NCBI GenBank assembly: GCA_029448655.1 | Contig: JACCLO010000003.1 | Location: 992,001-1,056,000 of the forward strand | Direction: 5' to 3' | Length of the DNA stretch: 64,000 nucleotides | Origin: Wolfiporia cocos | Taxonomy: Eukaryota; Basidiomycota; Agaricomycetes; Polyporales; Phaeolaceae | In this document: positions 24,687 to 35,530 of the stretch, piece by piece | Layout: each line of letters begins with the position of its first letter | How positions within the stretch are numbered: the stretch's first letter is position 1 | Notes under the pieces: generated by a model | Databases searched by the model: none | Told to the model about the DNA's origin: nothing | The model's input: the letters and a program-made list of their open reading frames with translations, nothing else | Program-made: the position numbers and the translations under genes

Positions 24687-25631
24687 GAGAAAGCAGCACA
24701 TGTAATAATCTCGTTCGAGAAGAATCGATCCCTCTTCATCCCGGTAATCATGACGCTGGCAAAACCCGTGAAGTGCAATGCACTAATCGACTCAGGAGCA
24801 ATGTCGAACCTGATCCACAGCAGAGTGGTAGAAAAATACAAGGTGCCCACGCAACCCTTGAAGAACCCGATCATCATCAAAAATGTTGACGGAACAGAAA
24901 ACAAAGATGGGCGAATAGACCGAGAAGCTACCATACTACTACGGTATCCGAAGACCCAGAAAACGCGAAAAGTCCGATTCCTGGTAGGATCAATCGGAAC
25001 AGAAAATATGATTTTAGGGTATGGATGGCTAAAAGACGAAAACCCCACAATCGACTGGAAGGACCAAACAGTCGATGTACGATCGATACTGGGGGCAGAA
25101 GAAAAGAAACAGGAAGCCACGATCCGAATGGATACGGTGGAGATGGTAGTTGCCCCAGAAGGAAAAATTCCAACAAGGGGCACCCAAGAAGCTGCAGGGT
25201 ATGACCTTTACGCCGCAGAAGAAACCGAGATTCCCGCCGGAGGATGGAAACTCGTCTCCACTGGAGTCAAAATGAAGATCCCGAAGGGATCGTATGGAAG
25301 GCTGGCCGGACGATCAGGCAACACCCTCAGACACGGATTGGTAGTACAAGCCGGAATCATAGATTCGGACTACCGAGGAGACGTCGGAGCCATCGTCTTC
25401 AACTACTCAGACAAGGCGCATAGAATTATCCCGGGCATGCGAATAGCCCAGATAATTTTCGAACGACACCTCACCCCCGACATCTTAGAGGTTGAAGATC
25501 TAGATGAAACAGAACGAGGGGAGAAAGGGTTCGGATCCACGGACCAGCCAGAAGAAACAGCGCAGCGGCTCTATACTCCCGAAGAGTACGAAGCGATCCG
25601 ACGCTTCGCAAAGATAACCCTAGGATCATAG
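24651..25631 (+). CDS. retropepsin-like protease fused to dUTPase
   Basis: This frame lies at -1 to gag and is open from the slippery site to TAG at 25629. Counting from its first ATG (24750), the aspartic protease active site is [12 protein letters not shown] (DSGA at 14-17), with the distal motif [17 protein letters not shown] near 88-102. From about residue 130 there is a trimeric dUTPase domain with all five family motifs in order: AGYDLYAA (149-156), GRSG (187-190), [13 protein letters not shown] (201-213), [10 protein letters not shown] (228-237) and [10 protein letters not shown] (256-265). dUTPases cleave dUTP to dUMP and so limit uracil in newly made cDNA. No stop or frameshift interrupts the 293 residues. 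It is probably made only as a Gag-Pro-dUTPase fusion, because its own ATG lies 90 bases inside the frame. Confidence 0.92.
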   Translation, partial: FCLGGKPTVLPSEKAAHVIISFEKNRSLFIPVIMTLAKPVKCNALIDSGAMSNLIHSRVVEKYKVPTQPLKNPIIIKNVDGTENKDGRIDREATILLRYPKTQKTRKVRFLVGSIGTENMILGYGWLKDENPTIDWKDQTVDVRSILGAEEKKQEATIRMDTVEMVVAPEGKIPTRGTQEAAGYDLYAAEETEIPAGGWKLVSTGVKMKIPKGSYGRLAGRSGNTLRHGLVVQAGIIDSDYRGDVGAIVFNYSDKAHRIIPGMRIAQIIFERHLTPDILEVEDLDETERGEKGFGSTDQPEETAQRLYTPEEYEAIRRFAKITLGS

Positions 25632-25759
25632 GAAAGAAAGGGGAGACGCGAAAGAAGTTCCGAACAAAGATACAAATCATCAACGCTGTCAGGAAAGCGC
25701 TGACGAAATCCCAGGAATTCGCACAAAAAACCCCCGAACCAGAACGAACGATTGAAGAG

Positions 25760-27942
25760 ATGGTCCCGAAACACCTACTGGACTTCGCCAAGGTGTTCAG
25801 TAAGGAGTCCGCAGCAGCGTTCCCCCCGTCGAGACCATGGGACCACGCAATCGAATTAAAACCCGATTTCGTGCCGAAAGACTGCAAAGTCTATGCACTC
25901 TCACCTAAAGAGCAACAGGCGCTGGACGAATTCCTAAAAGAAAACTTGGCCAAGGGATTCATAGTCCCTTCAAAATCCCCAATGGCGTCACCATTCTTTT
26001 TCGTCCCAAAGAAAGACAGCGGCCTACGACCCTGTCAAGATTATCGATATCTGAATGAAGGGACGATAAAGAACGTCTATCCCTTGCCACTGATCTCAGA
26101 GCTCCTGGAAAAGCTAAAAGGAGCAAAGATCTTCACGAAAATGGACCTTAGAGCGGGATACAACAACGTGCGAATCAAAAAAGGAGACGAATGGAAAGCG
26201 GCCTTCAAAACGAACCGAGGGCTGTACGAGCCCACGGTTATGTTTTTCGGATTGTGCAATGCACCCGGGACCTTTCAGGCAATGATGAGCGAAATCCTGA
26301 AAGAAGAAATCCTCGAAGGATGGGTGCTTGTTTATATGGACGACATCCTCATTTTCTCAGAAAACGAGAAAATACACAAGGAACGGGAGCGGCAGATCCT
26401 TCAGAGATTGGTGGATAACCACCTCTTTGTGAAACCCGAGAAATGCGCCTTCGGTGTCGACAGAGTCGAATTTCTGGGACTAGTCATCACCCCAGGAAGT
26501 ATCCAGATGGACCCAGCGAAACTCAATGGGATTAAGGAGTGGCCGACTCCCCGAAATCTCAAAGAAGTCAGATCCTTCCTAGGATTTGCGAACTTCTATC
26601 GGAAATTTATCGATCACTACTCTACGCACGCCCGGCCCTTGGTTGACCTCACAAAAACGGTCACAGGGACAGGGTTCCAATGGATGGAGAAAGCATTCGA
26701 ATTCATGAAGAAAGCATTCACGACGGCGCCCGCACTAGGAACACCAGATAAGGAGAAACCGTTCATCCTCGAAACAGATGCATCTCAGTTCGCCACAGGA
26801 GCAGTACTGAAACAGATAGATGAAACAGGGAGCGAACGGCCGGTGGGATACCTCTCACAATCCCTGACACCAACAGAACGGAACTACGAAATCTACGATC
26901 GCGAACTACTCGGGATAGTCCGAGCATTAGAAGAATGACGACACCTATTGGAAGGAGCACCGCATCGGATCTTGATCCGAAGTGATCATCAGAACCTGAC
27001 GTACTGGAGAAGCGCACAGCGCCTAAATCGGCGACAAGCGAGATGGCATCTATTCCTTTCACAATTCGACCTGAAATTGCAGCACGTCCCCGGAAGGAAA
27101 CTAGTCATGGCCGACACGCTTTCCAGGTTGTACCACCTGGACGAAAGTAACGAAGACAACGAGGGAATCACCATGATTCCAGACGAACTCGTCGTCCACG
27201 CAATCCAGATCCCGATCATCGATCGAATCAAGAACGCCAACGATCGAGATGAATCTGCGGAACAGGCGATCCGCGCTCTAGGGGGCACAGGCGAATTCCC
27301 CGCGAGAACCACCGCAGATCAATGGCAACAAACGGATGGGATACTACTCTACAGGGGCAGGATGTACGTGCCGAAGGATGAGGGCCTTCGACGGGACGTC
27401 ATCTCAAAATACCACGACACGATCCCAGCCGGACACCCTGGGATCTGGGGTACAACAGTACAGGTTACGACCCACTTTTGGTGGCCTGACATGAGAACAA
27501 TGATAGCGGAATACGTCCGGGGCTGTGCAATCTGTCAACAGATGAAACCTGATAGGAATCCGCTGAAACCCCCCTTGCAACCAATACCGACACGGGAAGA
27601 CGCCCTCCCCTTCTCACAGTGCTCGGTTGATTTTGTCACCGACCTGCCAAGAGTCGGAAAGTATGACTCCATGATGGTGATTGTCGACCATGGCCTATCC
27701 AAGGCCATCTCTCTCACCCCATGCGACAAAACGATCACTAGCGAAGGGGCGGCAGAGATATTTCACCGGAAAATCTACTCGCTATATGGCATCCCCCGAA
27801 AGATCATTTCAGACAGAGGACCGCAGTTTGCATCAAAGCTTTTCAAGGAATTATGCAAGCTGCAGGGAACAGAATCAGCGATGAATCGAAGTATACCTTC
27901 GCATCTATTGCATGAACGACCCGTTCCAATGGGTACAGCGAC
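25760..27942 (+). pseudogene. pol: reverse transcriptase-RNase H-integrase N-terminal part
   Basis: The reverse transcriptase reads from 25760 and has the catalytic residues in [10 protein letters not shown] (D129) and VYMDD (192-195). RNase H shows [16 protein letters not shown], then [12 protein letters not shown]. The expected Trp codon directly after that is TGA (26936-26938); the same frame then continues through IRSDHQNLTYW and MADTLSRL. Integrase has the His/Cys zinc motif (AGHPG with CAICQQ) and the first two catalytic Asp (SVDFVTDLP, ISDRGPQF). At about 27880 the HPQTDGQTE-type block with the catalytic Glu is missing and the frame shifts. The open frame extends upstream of 25760 to at least 25510, overlapping the dUTPase frame at -1, so the ATG is probably not a true start. 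The polyprotein would have been cut by the element protease. Confidence 0.9.
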
Positions 27943-28650
27943 TGTTACGGTTATTTTGATTTTTCGAATATCGACAGAACTCACCACTGGGCGAATACGA
28001 TACAGGGACTTGTTGCGCAACCAACCCCCTGGCTACTCGTGATCTTACTGGGTGCATCCCCAGTTGTACTAGTCTATAGGGCTCGTTTCATCTTTGGCAG
28101 ATCCAACCCTGCCACCGTTTCATGTTTATCGTTTATTAGCTGATAGATGGCGTTCAACCGCCATCATTCCTATCTATCGTCTCAGATATATCACTCCATA
28201 CTTATCAAACGTTTGGGACTATAGCGCAGATAGTATCGGTGGCATCTGGGACAGACTTGACCCCTGAAACCTAGCGTAGTATAAAAGCTCATGTACTTAC
28301 CGTCGAGGCTCTTCAGCTCGACCTTGTTGTACAAACAAGAAGTCTTATACTCGTTCTGAAACGTAGGAAACTACGCTCAGTATTTCTCACTCGAGCAACC
28401 AAACGACTAAGTCCTCGAAGTGCACACTGACTTCTCGGACTTAGGCGAGTCTTATATTCTATTAAGACTCGCACCTGAACAGATTATATCCTCTAATGCG
28501 TATTGGATATTATACGATCTCCTAGGAACTTCACCTAGGACTTGAAGGCATCTAACGAGCATTTGCCTTGCATACGGCTATACGCCCACGTGCAGAAGAA
28601 CGATCTATATTCGCGACTCGAATATACGAACGGGTATTCGACCCGTAACA
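27943..28650 (+). repeat. solo LTR-A nested in the integrase gene
   Basis: A complete 708-base LTR-A with the 5-bp duplication GCGAC at 27938-27942 and 28651-28655. More than fifteen positions differ from the flanking element LTRs, so it comes from another subfamily member. Removing it with one duplication copy rejoins the integrase reading frame (QWVQRLPDVEFAHN). Confidence 0.95.
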
Positions 28651-29345
28651 GCGACTGCCTGACGTCGAATTTGCGCACAACACCAGACGAACCGAAAACC
28701 GACCAGCGCCACTTGAAATAATCCTAGGATACGTCCCGAGGGGATTCCCAGATTATGACAGAGTAGGGAACGTCCCGGCAGCAGTTGACAGGATCAAGAA
28801 GATCAAAGAGGCGCGAAAGATGGCATTCATCGCGCATGAATTAGCCCAGAAAAGAATGGCAGGGCGGTTCCTCAGAAAACTGCCAAAGCTTGAGAAAGGG
28901 GACAAGGTCTGGCTCGATGCCAAGAACCTAACAATCCCCTACGAATCGAACAAACTAGCACCAAAGAAAGAGGGACCCTTCACCATCGCAGAAAAGATGG
29001 GACCCACGACATACCGGTTGCAGTTACCGACGAACTGGAAAATTCATCCGGTATTCCATGCCGCCTTACTAAAACCGTTCAGAGAAACGAGGGTGCACGG
29101 ACCCAATTACCTACGGCCGCCACCTGATATCATTAAGGGACAAGAAGAGTACGAAGTCGAAGCCATCTTGGCTGATAGATGGCGAGGGAAGAAGCACCAG
29201 TACTTCGTCAAGTGGAAAGGCTATGCCACGGCCGACAACTCATGGGAAGATGAGGTGGACTTGGAGCATTCCAAGGAGCTGATAAAAGACTACCACAGGA
29301 CGAGAGTCAGGACAACCCCGACACTCGAAAACAAGACAGTAATAG
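28651..29345 (+). pseudogene. pol: integrase C-terminal part and chromodomain
   Basis: After the solo LTR the frame resumes with RLPDVEFAHNTRRTENRPAP, the integrase core end, then the GPF/Y-like region (KLAPKKEGPFTIAEKMGPTT) and HPVFHAALLKPF. A chromodomain follows: EYEVEAILADRWRGKKHQYF, VKWKGYATADNSWEDEVDL and SKELIKDYH, with the aromatic residues that bind methylated lysine present (Y, W, W/Y). In chromoviruses this domain directs integration to heterochromatin. The frame runs on without a stop to 30451, but from about 29347 the +1 frame looks more protein-like, so the pol end is uncertain. Confidence 0.85.
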
Positions 29346-29346
29346 T

Positions 29347-30408
29347 ATGTCGACGACTCGCCACCAGCTCCCCCGCCGTACCACGACCCCTGGCGATGCA
29401 GATCGTCGAGAAGGCCGACCGCGAGGTACGCCACCAAGAAGGTACTCCCCCCAGCATCTGCAGATTAGACACGCCCTCCTCTGGTACAGGGCCGAGGGAC
29501 CTTTTGCTGGCCGAGCCGATGGCTGGTCGGCCCTCTTCGACATCGCGCAGGACCTCACCCACGTCTACAGCTCGTACCAGAACATCACCGAGGACCTCGT
29601 CCGAATGGAGGGGCAGATCAGAGCGCAGAGAGAGGGACTCGAGCTACTCACCGACAGACTTATCGACCGATTGGCCGCCACTACGACGGCCCGACTATGA
29701 CACGCGCTCAACGACTTCGAGGATCGCGAGCACGTTGCTCCCAATCGACCCGAATACACACCGCGACCCGCCCGCTTTTTCACCCCCGACGAATGACGCC
29801 GAGTTGCAAGGCCGTTTGATTTTATGGAGGGCGATAGAGTATTATTTCCGTTGCCTACCGAGACTCAGAGGGCCCGCCGAACAGGAGTTAGAGACCCGAC
29901 GCCACGTATTTCTGGTATGGGAGGCAACGGGAGATGTGAACCACCTGCACGCCCGACGAGCCCTAGGGCTACCCCAGCGCGACAGCGAAGAGCGAATAGC
30001 ACGCCGCCTATTCGACGATCTCCTTCAGTGCAGAGTATTACCCGCGAGGAGTTTGAGCGAGGTGCGAGGGAGCACGAACGAGACACCGCCTCCCTACCAA
30101 CGTGGGCCGCACAAAACCTCCACCGAGCCGCACACCACTGGAGGTACCAGCATAACGAATACCTCCGCGATATCCCTTCCCTACGGGTACCAGCGAGGCC
30201 CTCACCCGAGCAGCCGTGCTGACAATGTGGTTCCGCTAACCACTGGATCCTCGACTGCCCCGATTATATTTGCAGAACTTGTGGGCTCAATCAACCAGGT
30301 CATCGACAGAATGAATGCCGCCAACACTTCGTATGGCGAACTCCTACGACCCCGTCCCTCAGCGGGAACGGCGACATCTACAATGAGCAGGACGCTGAGG
30401 CACTCTGA
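29347..30408 (+). pseudogene. third open reading frame with C-terminal double zinc knuckle
   Basis: A protein-like reading starts at ATG 29347, which overlaps the pol frame. It has a basic N-terminus, then RHALLWYRAEGPFAGRADGW and a helical, coiled-coil-like stretch (NITEDLVRMEGQIRAQREG). The reading seems to pass to another frame between about 29790 and 30050 (LILWRAIEYYFRCLPRLRGP) and back (SITREEFERGAREHERDTA). It ends with two CCHC-type knuckles: C-x2-C-GSANHWILDC, in which the codon after the first Cys is TGA at 30220, and CRTCGLNQPGHRQNEC. Stops at 29698, 29793 and 30220 are all TGA. Protein function is unknown; the knuckles suggest nucleic-acid binding. That this was a single ORF is inference. 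Confidence 0.6.
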
Positions 30409-30449
30409 AGAGGGGAACTTGGAAAATTCGTCGAGGCCGACGAATGCTT

Positions 30450-30458
30450 AGGGAGGGG
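30450..30458 (+). other. polypurine tract
   Basis: AGGGAGGGG lies four bases before the 3' LTR, where the primer for plus-strand DNA synthesis is expected. I could not match a tRNA to the primer-binding region just after 22766. Confidence 0.7.
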
Positions 30459-30462
30459 CTGA

Positions 30463-31170
30463 TGTTACGGTTATTTTGATTTTTCGAATATCGACAGAAC
30501 TCACCACTGGGCAAATACGATACAGGGACTTGTTGCGCAACCAACTCCCCTGGCTACTCGTGACTCTACTGGGTGCATCCCCAGTTGTACTAGTCTATAG
30601 GGCGCGTTTCACCTTTGGCAGATCCAACTCTGCCACCGTTTCATGTTCATCGTTTATTAGCTGATAGATGGCGTTCAACCGCCATCATTCCTATCTATCG
30701 TCTCAGGAATATCACTACATACCTATCAAACATTTGATACTATAGCGTAGATAGTATCGGTGACATCTGGGACGGACTTGACCCCTGAAACCCAACGTAG
30801 TATATAAACTAATGTACCTACTGTCGAGGCTCTTCAGCTCGACCTTGTTGTACAAACAAGAAGTCTTATACTCGTTCTGAAACGTAGGAAACTACGCTCA
30901 GTATTTCTCACTCGAGCAACCGAACGACTAAGTCCTCAAAGTGCACACTGACTTCTCGGACTTAGGCGAGTCTTATATTCTATTCGACTTGTACCTGAAC
31001 AGATTATATCCTCTAACGCGTATTGGATATTAAACGACCTCCTAAGGACTTCACTTAGGACCCGAAGGCATCTAACGAGTATTTGCCTTGCATACGGCGA
31101 CGTGCCTACGTGCAGAAGAACGATCTATATTCGCGATTCGAATATACGAACGGGTATTCGACCCGTAACA
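30463..31170 (+). repeat. 3' LTR-A of the chromovirus
   Basis: 708 bases. It differs from the 5' LTR by G to A at the base corresponding to GGGC(G/A)AATAC near the start, A to G in TTATACTC(A/G)TTC, and the 9-base gap. Confidence 0.95.
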
Positions 31171-31199
31171 AGTTATTTGCATTTGTCAGGATTATCTGG

Positions 31200-33575
31200 A
31201 TGTAACATTACCAACATTATCTACACTACCAAATGCAGTGAGACTCATGGCGGTGCTGCTTTTTTTGACAATCAAATGGAATGAGAACTCCTGGCGCTTC
31301 AGAAGACGGAGATGGTGAGCGCTTCCAGGATTTGTTGGAGTCAGAATCCAAAGGAGGTGCTTCATCAGAGATCTCAGGGGAGCTGTCTCCATCTAATCTG
31401 CTCCAAATCCTCAGGCTAATGTAGTCATAGAGTTCCTCTGTTGTAGCCCCGAGCTGTAGAAGCTGGCAAAGGCACCATAGAATATTGTCTTCAGCCTGCA
31501 AAATTTCTTGAAAGGCAACTACTTGCTGATTGTCTTGACCGAGCACTTTCAGGTCTTGAGTCTGGGTTTGAACTATTTCCTTTCTCAGAAGTGTTCCCAT
31601 GAGATCTGCAAGGATCACACTTTCATCCAGTGCGGCGTTGTCGATGAATGTGCTAGAGGAGTCCCCAGATAGGTCAAATGCAGTGCTATTGGTGTTGAAT
31701 CTGAATTAAGTGCATATGAAACAATAAATTTGTCATTACCTGATATGCTGGCCTTCATTGATGATTAGTTCAGCTCCTACAAGTGGTAGCAGTGCTGCAG
31801 TTTCCTGTTCAGTAAGTGGGTTGGTGTTATCGTCATCAGGGCTGCCTTCATCCAGAAGATTAAGAAGTGCTTCATTTGAATACTGTGCAGCTATAGTACC
31901 GTGGATTTTAGATTTTGAAAGTGTACTAGAGGATCCTTCTTGATTGGGCAGTGCCTGCCACTTGCTTTGTTAATTTTCGCCCCAAGCACGGTGCTCCTTC
32001 CATGTCTGGAAGAATTCCAGGAGAACCTTAGTTGCTAGGATGATAATCCACAGATCTAAGCATGGGAGGCAGCCTGATCGGAGATAAGACCCAAAGTAGT
32101 AATTCTTCAACCGGCCTTGAAATGACTCAAGAGGATCAGTTGTTCTAGCAACTTGTTCCATAGGTATATTGAGGCAATGAGCAGCTTCCTGAGCACCAGC
32201 AAGAGACCAACTAAGCCAGAATGAGTGAGACTTCAGATAAGATTGCAAGTAAGCCAGAAACAGAAGTGCGCCTTTTGCTTGTGACCATGTGAGAATGTTA
32301 TGTTCAAATTTGGATGATTTGAAATGTTGGACTTCCTCATTGAAAGCCGTGATTGCATTCTCGTAGACATCAATCTCCTTGAGAAGACGGAGTAGCAGCA
32401 CCACCAAATGCTTGCAAATTTCGTTGTGTGCAGGACCTTTTGGTATACAGTGCAAATACTTATTAAGCCATTTTGCCATGCTTGCCACATATAGAACATG
32501 CAGAATAAAAGGAGGATTTCCGGCCACTCCTGAGATAAGCCATAGCGCTCCTTTGTATCATTATCAGTCATTCCCACGATTGGTGTAAAGCAAAGCTTTC
32601 ACCCAATTCATTGGTGTCTAGACCTTGATGGAAGCACCCCAGGAGTTCATGCATTAGCTTGCTATTGTAGTCAGCATGTACCCTACTGCTTTTGGTAGTT
32701 TCACAAGTGTGAGTGCTACAGAAGCCGAAAGTGCCGTCTAAGAACATCAATTGCCGGTGTCCATGCTTCCAAGCCAGTTGCCACTGTTCCGGAGTAGAGA
32801 TTATGATAACAAACCGGTCTGAGACATTCTCGATATGAGGCTGGTAATACAAGCAGGCTTCTGATAGTAGGGGACTAGGTGGCCTAGGGTTATCAGTGTG
32901 AAACCATAGATCGAGGTTTGTGTGTGCAGCTGAGCGCTGAGAAATGCCAAGTTGCTTGTTTAGTGTGTGATACAGAGATGTCGCCTTGTGTTCACTCAAA
33001 TGTAGTGGTAACTGTTGTTGCCATAGAGGATTTCATCTCCACTAAGGTGGCTGAACCTCTCTTGCACAAAGTCACAGCAATGAGTGCGCACGAGATTCAG
33101 TGTGAACGACTTCTGGAATAGGGAAATGGCATAATTTCGGATCATGGGATGCAGTGGAATGGGAGGACTTTTTGTTATTTCTGTTTGGTCCAGGCATGCA
33201 GCGGAGTGTTCCAAGATACCATAGACCTCATGAATAGCCAGAAGCCATTTGACTTTTGGATCATAGGTGGTGATTAGCTGCAGCCATGTACAGCATCCGA
33301 CATCCTTCCATGGGTTATCTCGCCGCTTTGATGGGTGATTGCCAGCTGCATTGTCCATGCCACAGGAACATTGGTAGAGTCTATTCTGGTGTTCGTATGT
33401 TCACATTCCATCTTTCAATTTGACATCATCATGGTGATGATCACAAATTACCAGCTTTGATTGAATTTTTCGTGGGATCTCATCAGGAATGTGCACTTCG
33501 AGATCAGCGAGAAGTTTGTAAGCCTTATATTTCAGCCATAAGCATAATTTAATGCATATATGCGGGATTTATACT
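31200..33575 (-). pseudogene. MULE-like transposase relic
   Basis: Read on the minus strand from about 33575, joined pieces give ADLEVHIPDEIPRKIQSK, CDHHHDDVKLKDG, then CSCGMDNAAGNHPSKRRDNP. Next come SPLLSEACLYYQPHIENVSD, EQWQLAWKHGHRQLMFLDG and TFGFCSTHT (first catalytic Asp of a MULE-type core), then ADYNSKLMHELLGCF. Further on is ARTTDPLESFQGRLKNYYF, the downstream part with the ESF...RLK signature. A C-terminal acidic region with one apparent intron extends to about 31226. At least three frameshifts or stops interrupt it, so it is dead. Terminal inverted repeats were not located. A Kyakuja-type or other DDE family is the alternative. Confidence 0.65.
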
Positions 33576-33871
33576 TTGTGCCTCAATTGTGAGATAAAAG
33601 GAATGCCTTTCCAGGCCTACCATGTCCATGTGATGTTGCATGGCCTCTCGGGAGCCAGGTGAGAGAAGCAGGTGGGTAGGGAAGCGCTCGACTTTTCAAA
33701 GGCTTGACTTGGCCTAGGAGTGATGCTGGACATATTGTAATGACTCCAAATGGTGTGATTTCTGTCATCTCAAAGGCTGTATGCGGAGAAATAATGACTG
33801 AGTGTCGTATTCTCTGGGCAAGCGGTAGTGTGTACATGTTTCTAATCTATTACATTCGTGTACAGATATTC

Positions 33872-34800
33872 TGTCACAAGCCAATTTCAAAGCCTAGTAG
33901 AACACCCTAGGTTGACACCCCATTCACGCCTTACGCACGTTACAGCACTCTATCCGAGTCCAGCTGGAATCCTACGGCAACGCTAGTAGAAGCCCTCCGC
34001 TATACAGGACACTACGGGCACTAGCAGGCCACCAGCAGTCTAACCCTAAACTCAGTCCAAGTCCCGGCAGCAAGTCATACGCTGCCTAGTCCCTAAACCC
34101 CGGAGTCACGAGCCGACCCCTAGAGTCCAACAGGCTACGATAGCACGATGGCACGCCTTGTACAGATCAGGCTAAACCACCGCACACTACGCTATACGCC
34201 GACTAGGGGCACGGTCTACACTTGCACGTGACCCAGTACACTAAACCTAACGCCTCGCGTCTCCAACGCATGGACACTCGCCATTACTGGCACAGACACT
34301 ATACTATACCTCTTACGCACCCTGACCTACAAGTACACCAGGCAGGGATAATAACTCCAGGCTCTGCACGACTGAGAACCCTACCAGTCACAGAGCGCTA
34401 TACCCCGATCGTGGCAGACCACGCCCGATCACGGACTTAGAACCCCGCCATTACCGGCGCACCTACGATCGACGAGAACCACTGATCGAAACCGACAGAT
34501 TGGCTACTCCTTAGATCCGCCCCTTATACGCTACGTCGCCATGGACATCCTCGCGTACCCCAGCGCTCCGATGCCATTACCGGCCCGTAGCTCATAGCCA
34601 GTTAGATACCAGTACGTAGAGGCCTCTGAGCCACCATACACAAACATGTACACATAGACTAGGAGTATATATGCCAGGCAGTCTTGAGCGTAAAACCTCA
34701 GACTTGTCTTGGCCTTTGATGGCTAGTGGTCCCGGGACCAGGAAGGCGCCTTTGAGCGAGCCCCCTTCCCTCGGTTGAGTGCTAGTTGTTGCTTGTGTCA
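33872..34800 (+). repeat. solo LTR-C
   Basis: It starts TGTCACAAGCCAATTTCAAA and ends GCTTGTGTCA, with TATTC on both sides (33867-33871 and directly after 34800). It carries CTTGTCTTGGCC and GAGCCCCCTTCCC near its 3' end. It keeps many CpG dinucleotides and so is younger than the copy at 9622. The last coordinate may be off by one. Confidence 0.8.
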
Positions 34801-34924
34801 TATTCTGATCAATTCAAACTCCACCGATCCTCGGGTGAGTTTTAATTCCATTATAGGGTTACCTACGGACTATCAGCTTACATAATGACTGTACAGCAGC
34901 CAAATATGTATGAATAGCATATAT

Positions 34925-35055
34925 TCTGGCCAGTGAGCTGGGTAACACCCCAGACCCATCTTGGCCTTACATGCCTTGAGTAGCCTCAGACTAGGAATAC
35001 ACCTTTGCGTGAGTACTATTCCCCTGAGTAGTTGCTTGAGTTGTTGCTTGTGTCA
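34925..35055 (+). repeat. 3' end fragment of an LTR related to LTR-C
   Basis: It contains CAGACCCATCTTGGCCTTAC and TTGTTGCTTGTGTCACA in the same order as the LTR-C 3' end. The 5' part is missing. Confidence 0.5.
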
Positions 35056-35234
35056 CAAAGTCTCTCTATGAAGCTGAAGTCTGCAAGTGTTCCACATGGC
35101 AGCCAAATGTCATATGCATGCTACTGTCAATCAATTAGATGAGATATAGGGTCAAGATGCTGTTTAGAAATTACAGATTGGTGGAGAAACATAGTTCTGA
35201 GAATATAAAATAGTGTATATACTACTATGAATAC

Positions 35235-35530
35235 TGTCACAGGCCAATTTCATTCAATTAGCCTCAGACTAGACAATGCTGACAACTTCCCTTATCTTAT
35301 CTTATCTTATCTTAGTGCCCATTACTTATATAGTAACCTTAGTCATGTGCCAAACCCTAACCTGACCCTCAGTGTAGCCACCATTGTAGATTACCAATCA
35401 TGACTCAATCACGACAAGATCATATGTTTCACCAGTATGTTAACATGGATACAGCATCACGGCTCATATAGCCTTATATGCCTTGAAGTTATCCTGACAT
35501 GCACAATTGGGAGAACATTGTGAGGCACCT
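35235..35530 (+). repeat. 5' LTR remnant of the old chromovirus relic
   Basis: It starts TGTCACAGGCCAATTTCATT and has four CTTAT repeats near 35293. It matches 37785-37975 over about 190 bases with many substitutions, so the two are the decayed LTRs of one element. Confidence 0.6.

Larger units (their letters stand above)
22068..31170 (+). mobile_element. full-length Ty3/gypsy chromovirus with dUTPase (9.1 kb)
   Basis: It is bounded by LTR-A copies (699 and 708 bases) and the perfect target duplication AGTTA at 22063-22067 and 31171-31175. The internal order is gag with CCHC knuckle; protease-dUTPase; reverse transcriptase, RNase H, integrase and chromodomain; a third reading frame with two zinc knuckles; polypurine tract; LTR. 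The RT-RH-IN order and the chromodomain place it in the chromovirus branch of Metaviridae. The copy is defective through a TGA in RNase H, a deletion in integrase, a nested solo LTR and breaks in ORF3. The LTRs differ by two substitutions and one 9-bp gap. Confidence 0.95.

Noticed and set aside
22068..28650. A shorter element from the 5' LTR to the LTR at 27943
   Set aside because: The LTR at 27943 has its own duplication (GCGAC) and differs at many positions, while the LTR at 30463 is nearly identical to the 5' LTR and shares AGTTA with it.
28820..30451. A single 543-codon frame taken as one protein with a long Ser/Arg/Thr-rich tail after the chromodomain
   Set aside because: From about 29347 the codons in this frame read as low-complexity sequence while the +1 frame reads as helical protein with zinc knuckles. 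The open stretch is probably partly fortuitous; the alternative is kept under the ORF3 entry.
35293..35317. CTTAT repeats as a CRISPR-like or regulatory array
   Set aside because: A simple microsatellite inside an LTR, found again in the partner LTR at about 37834.
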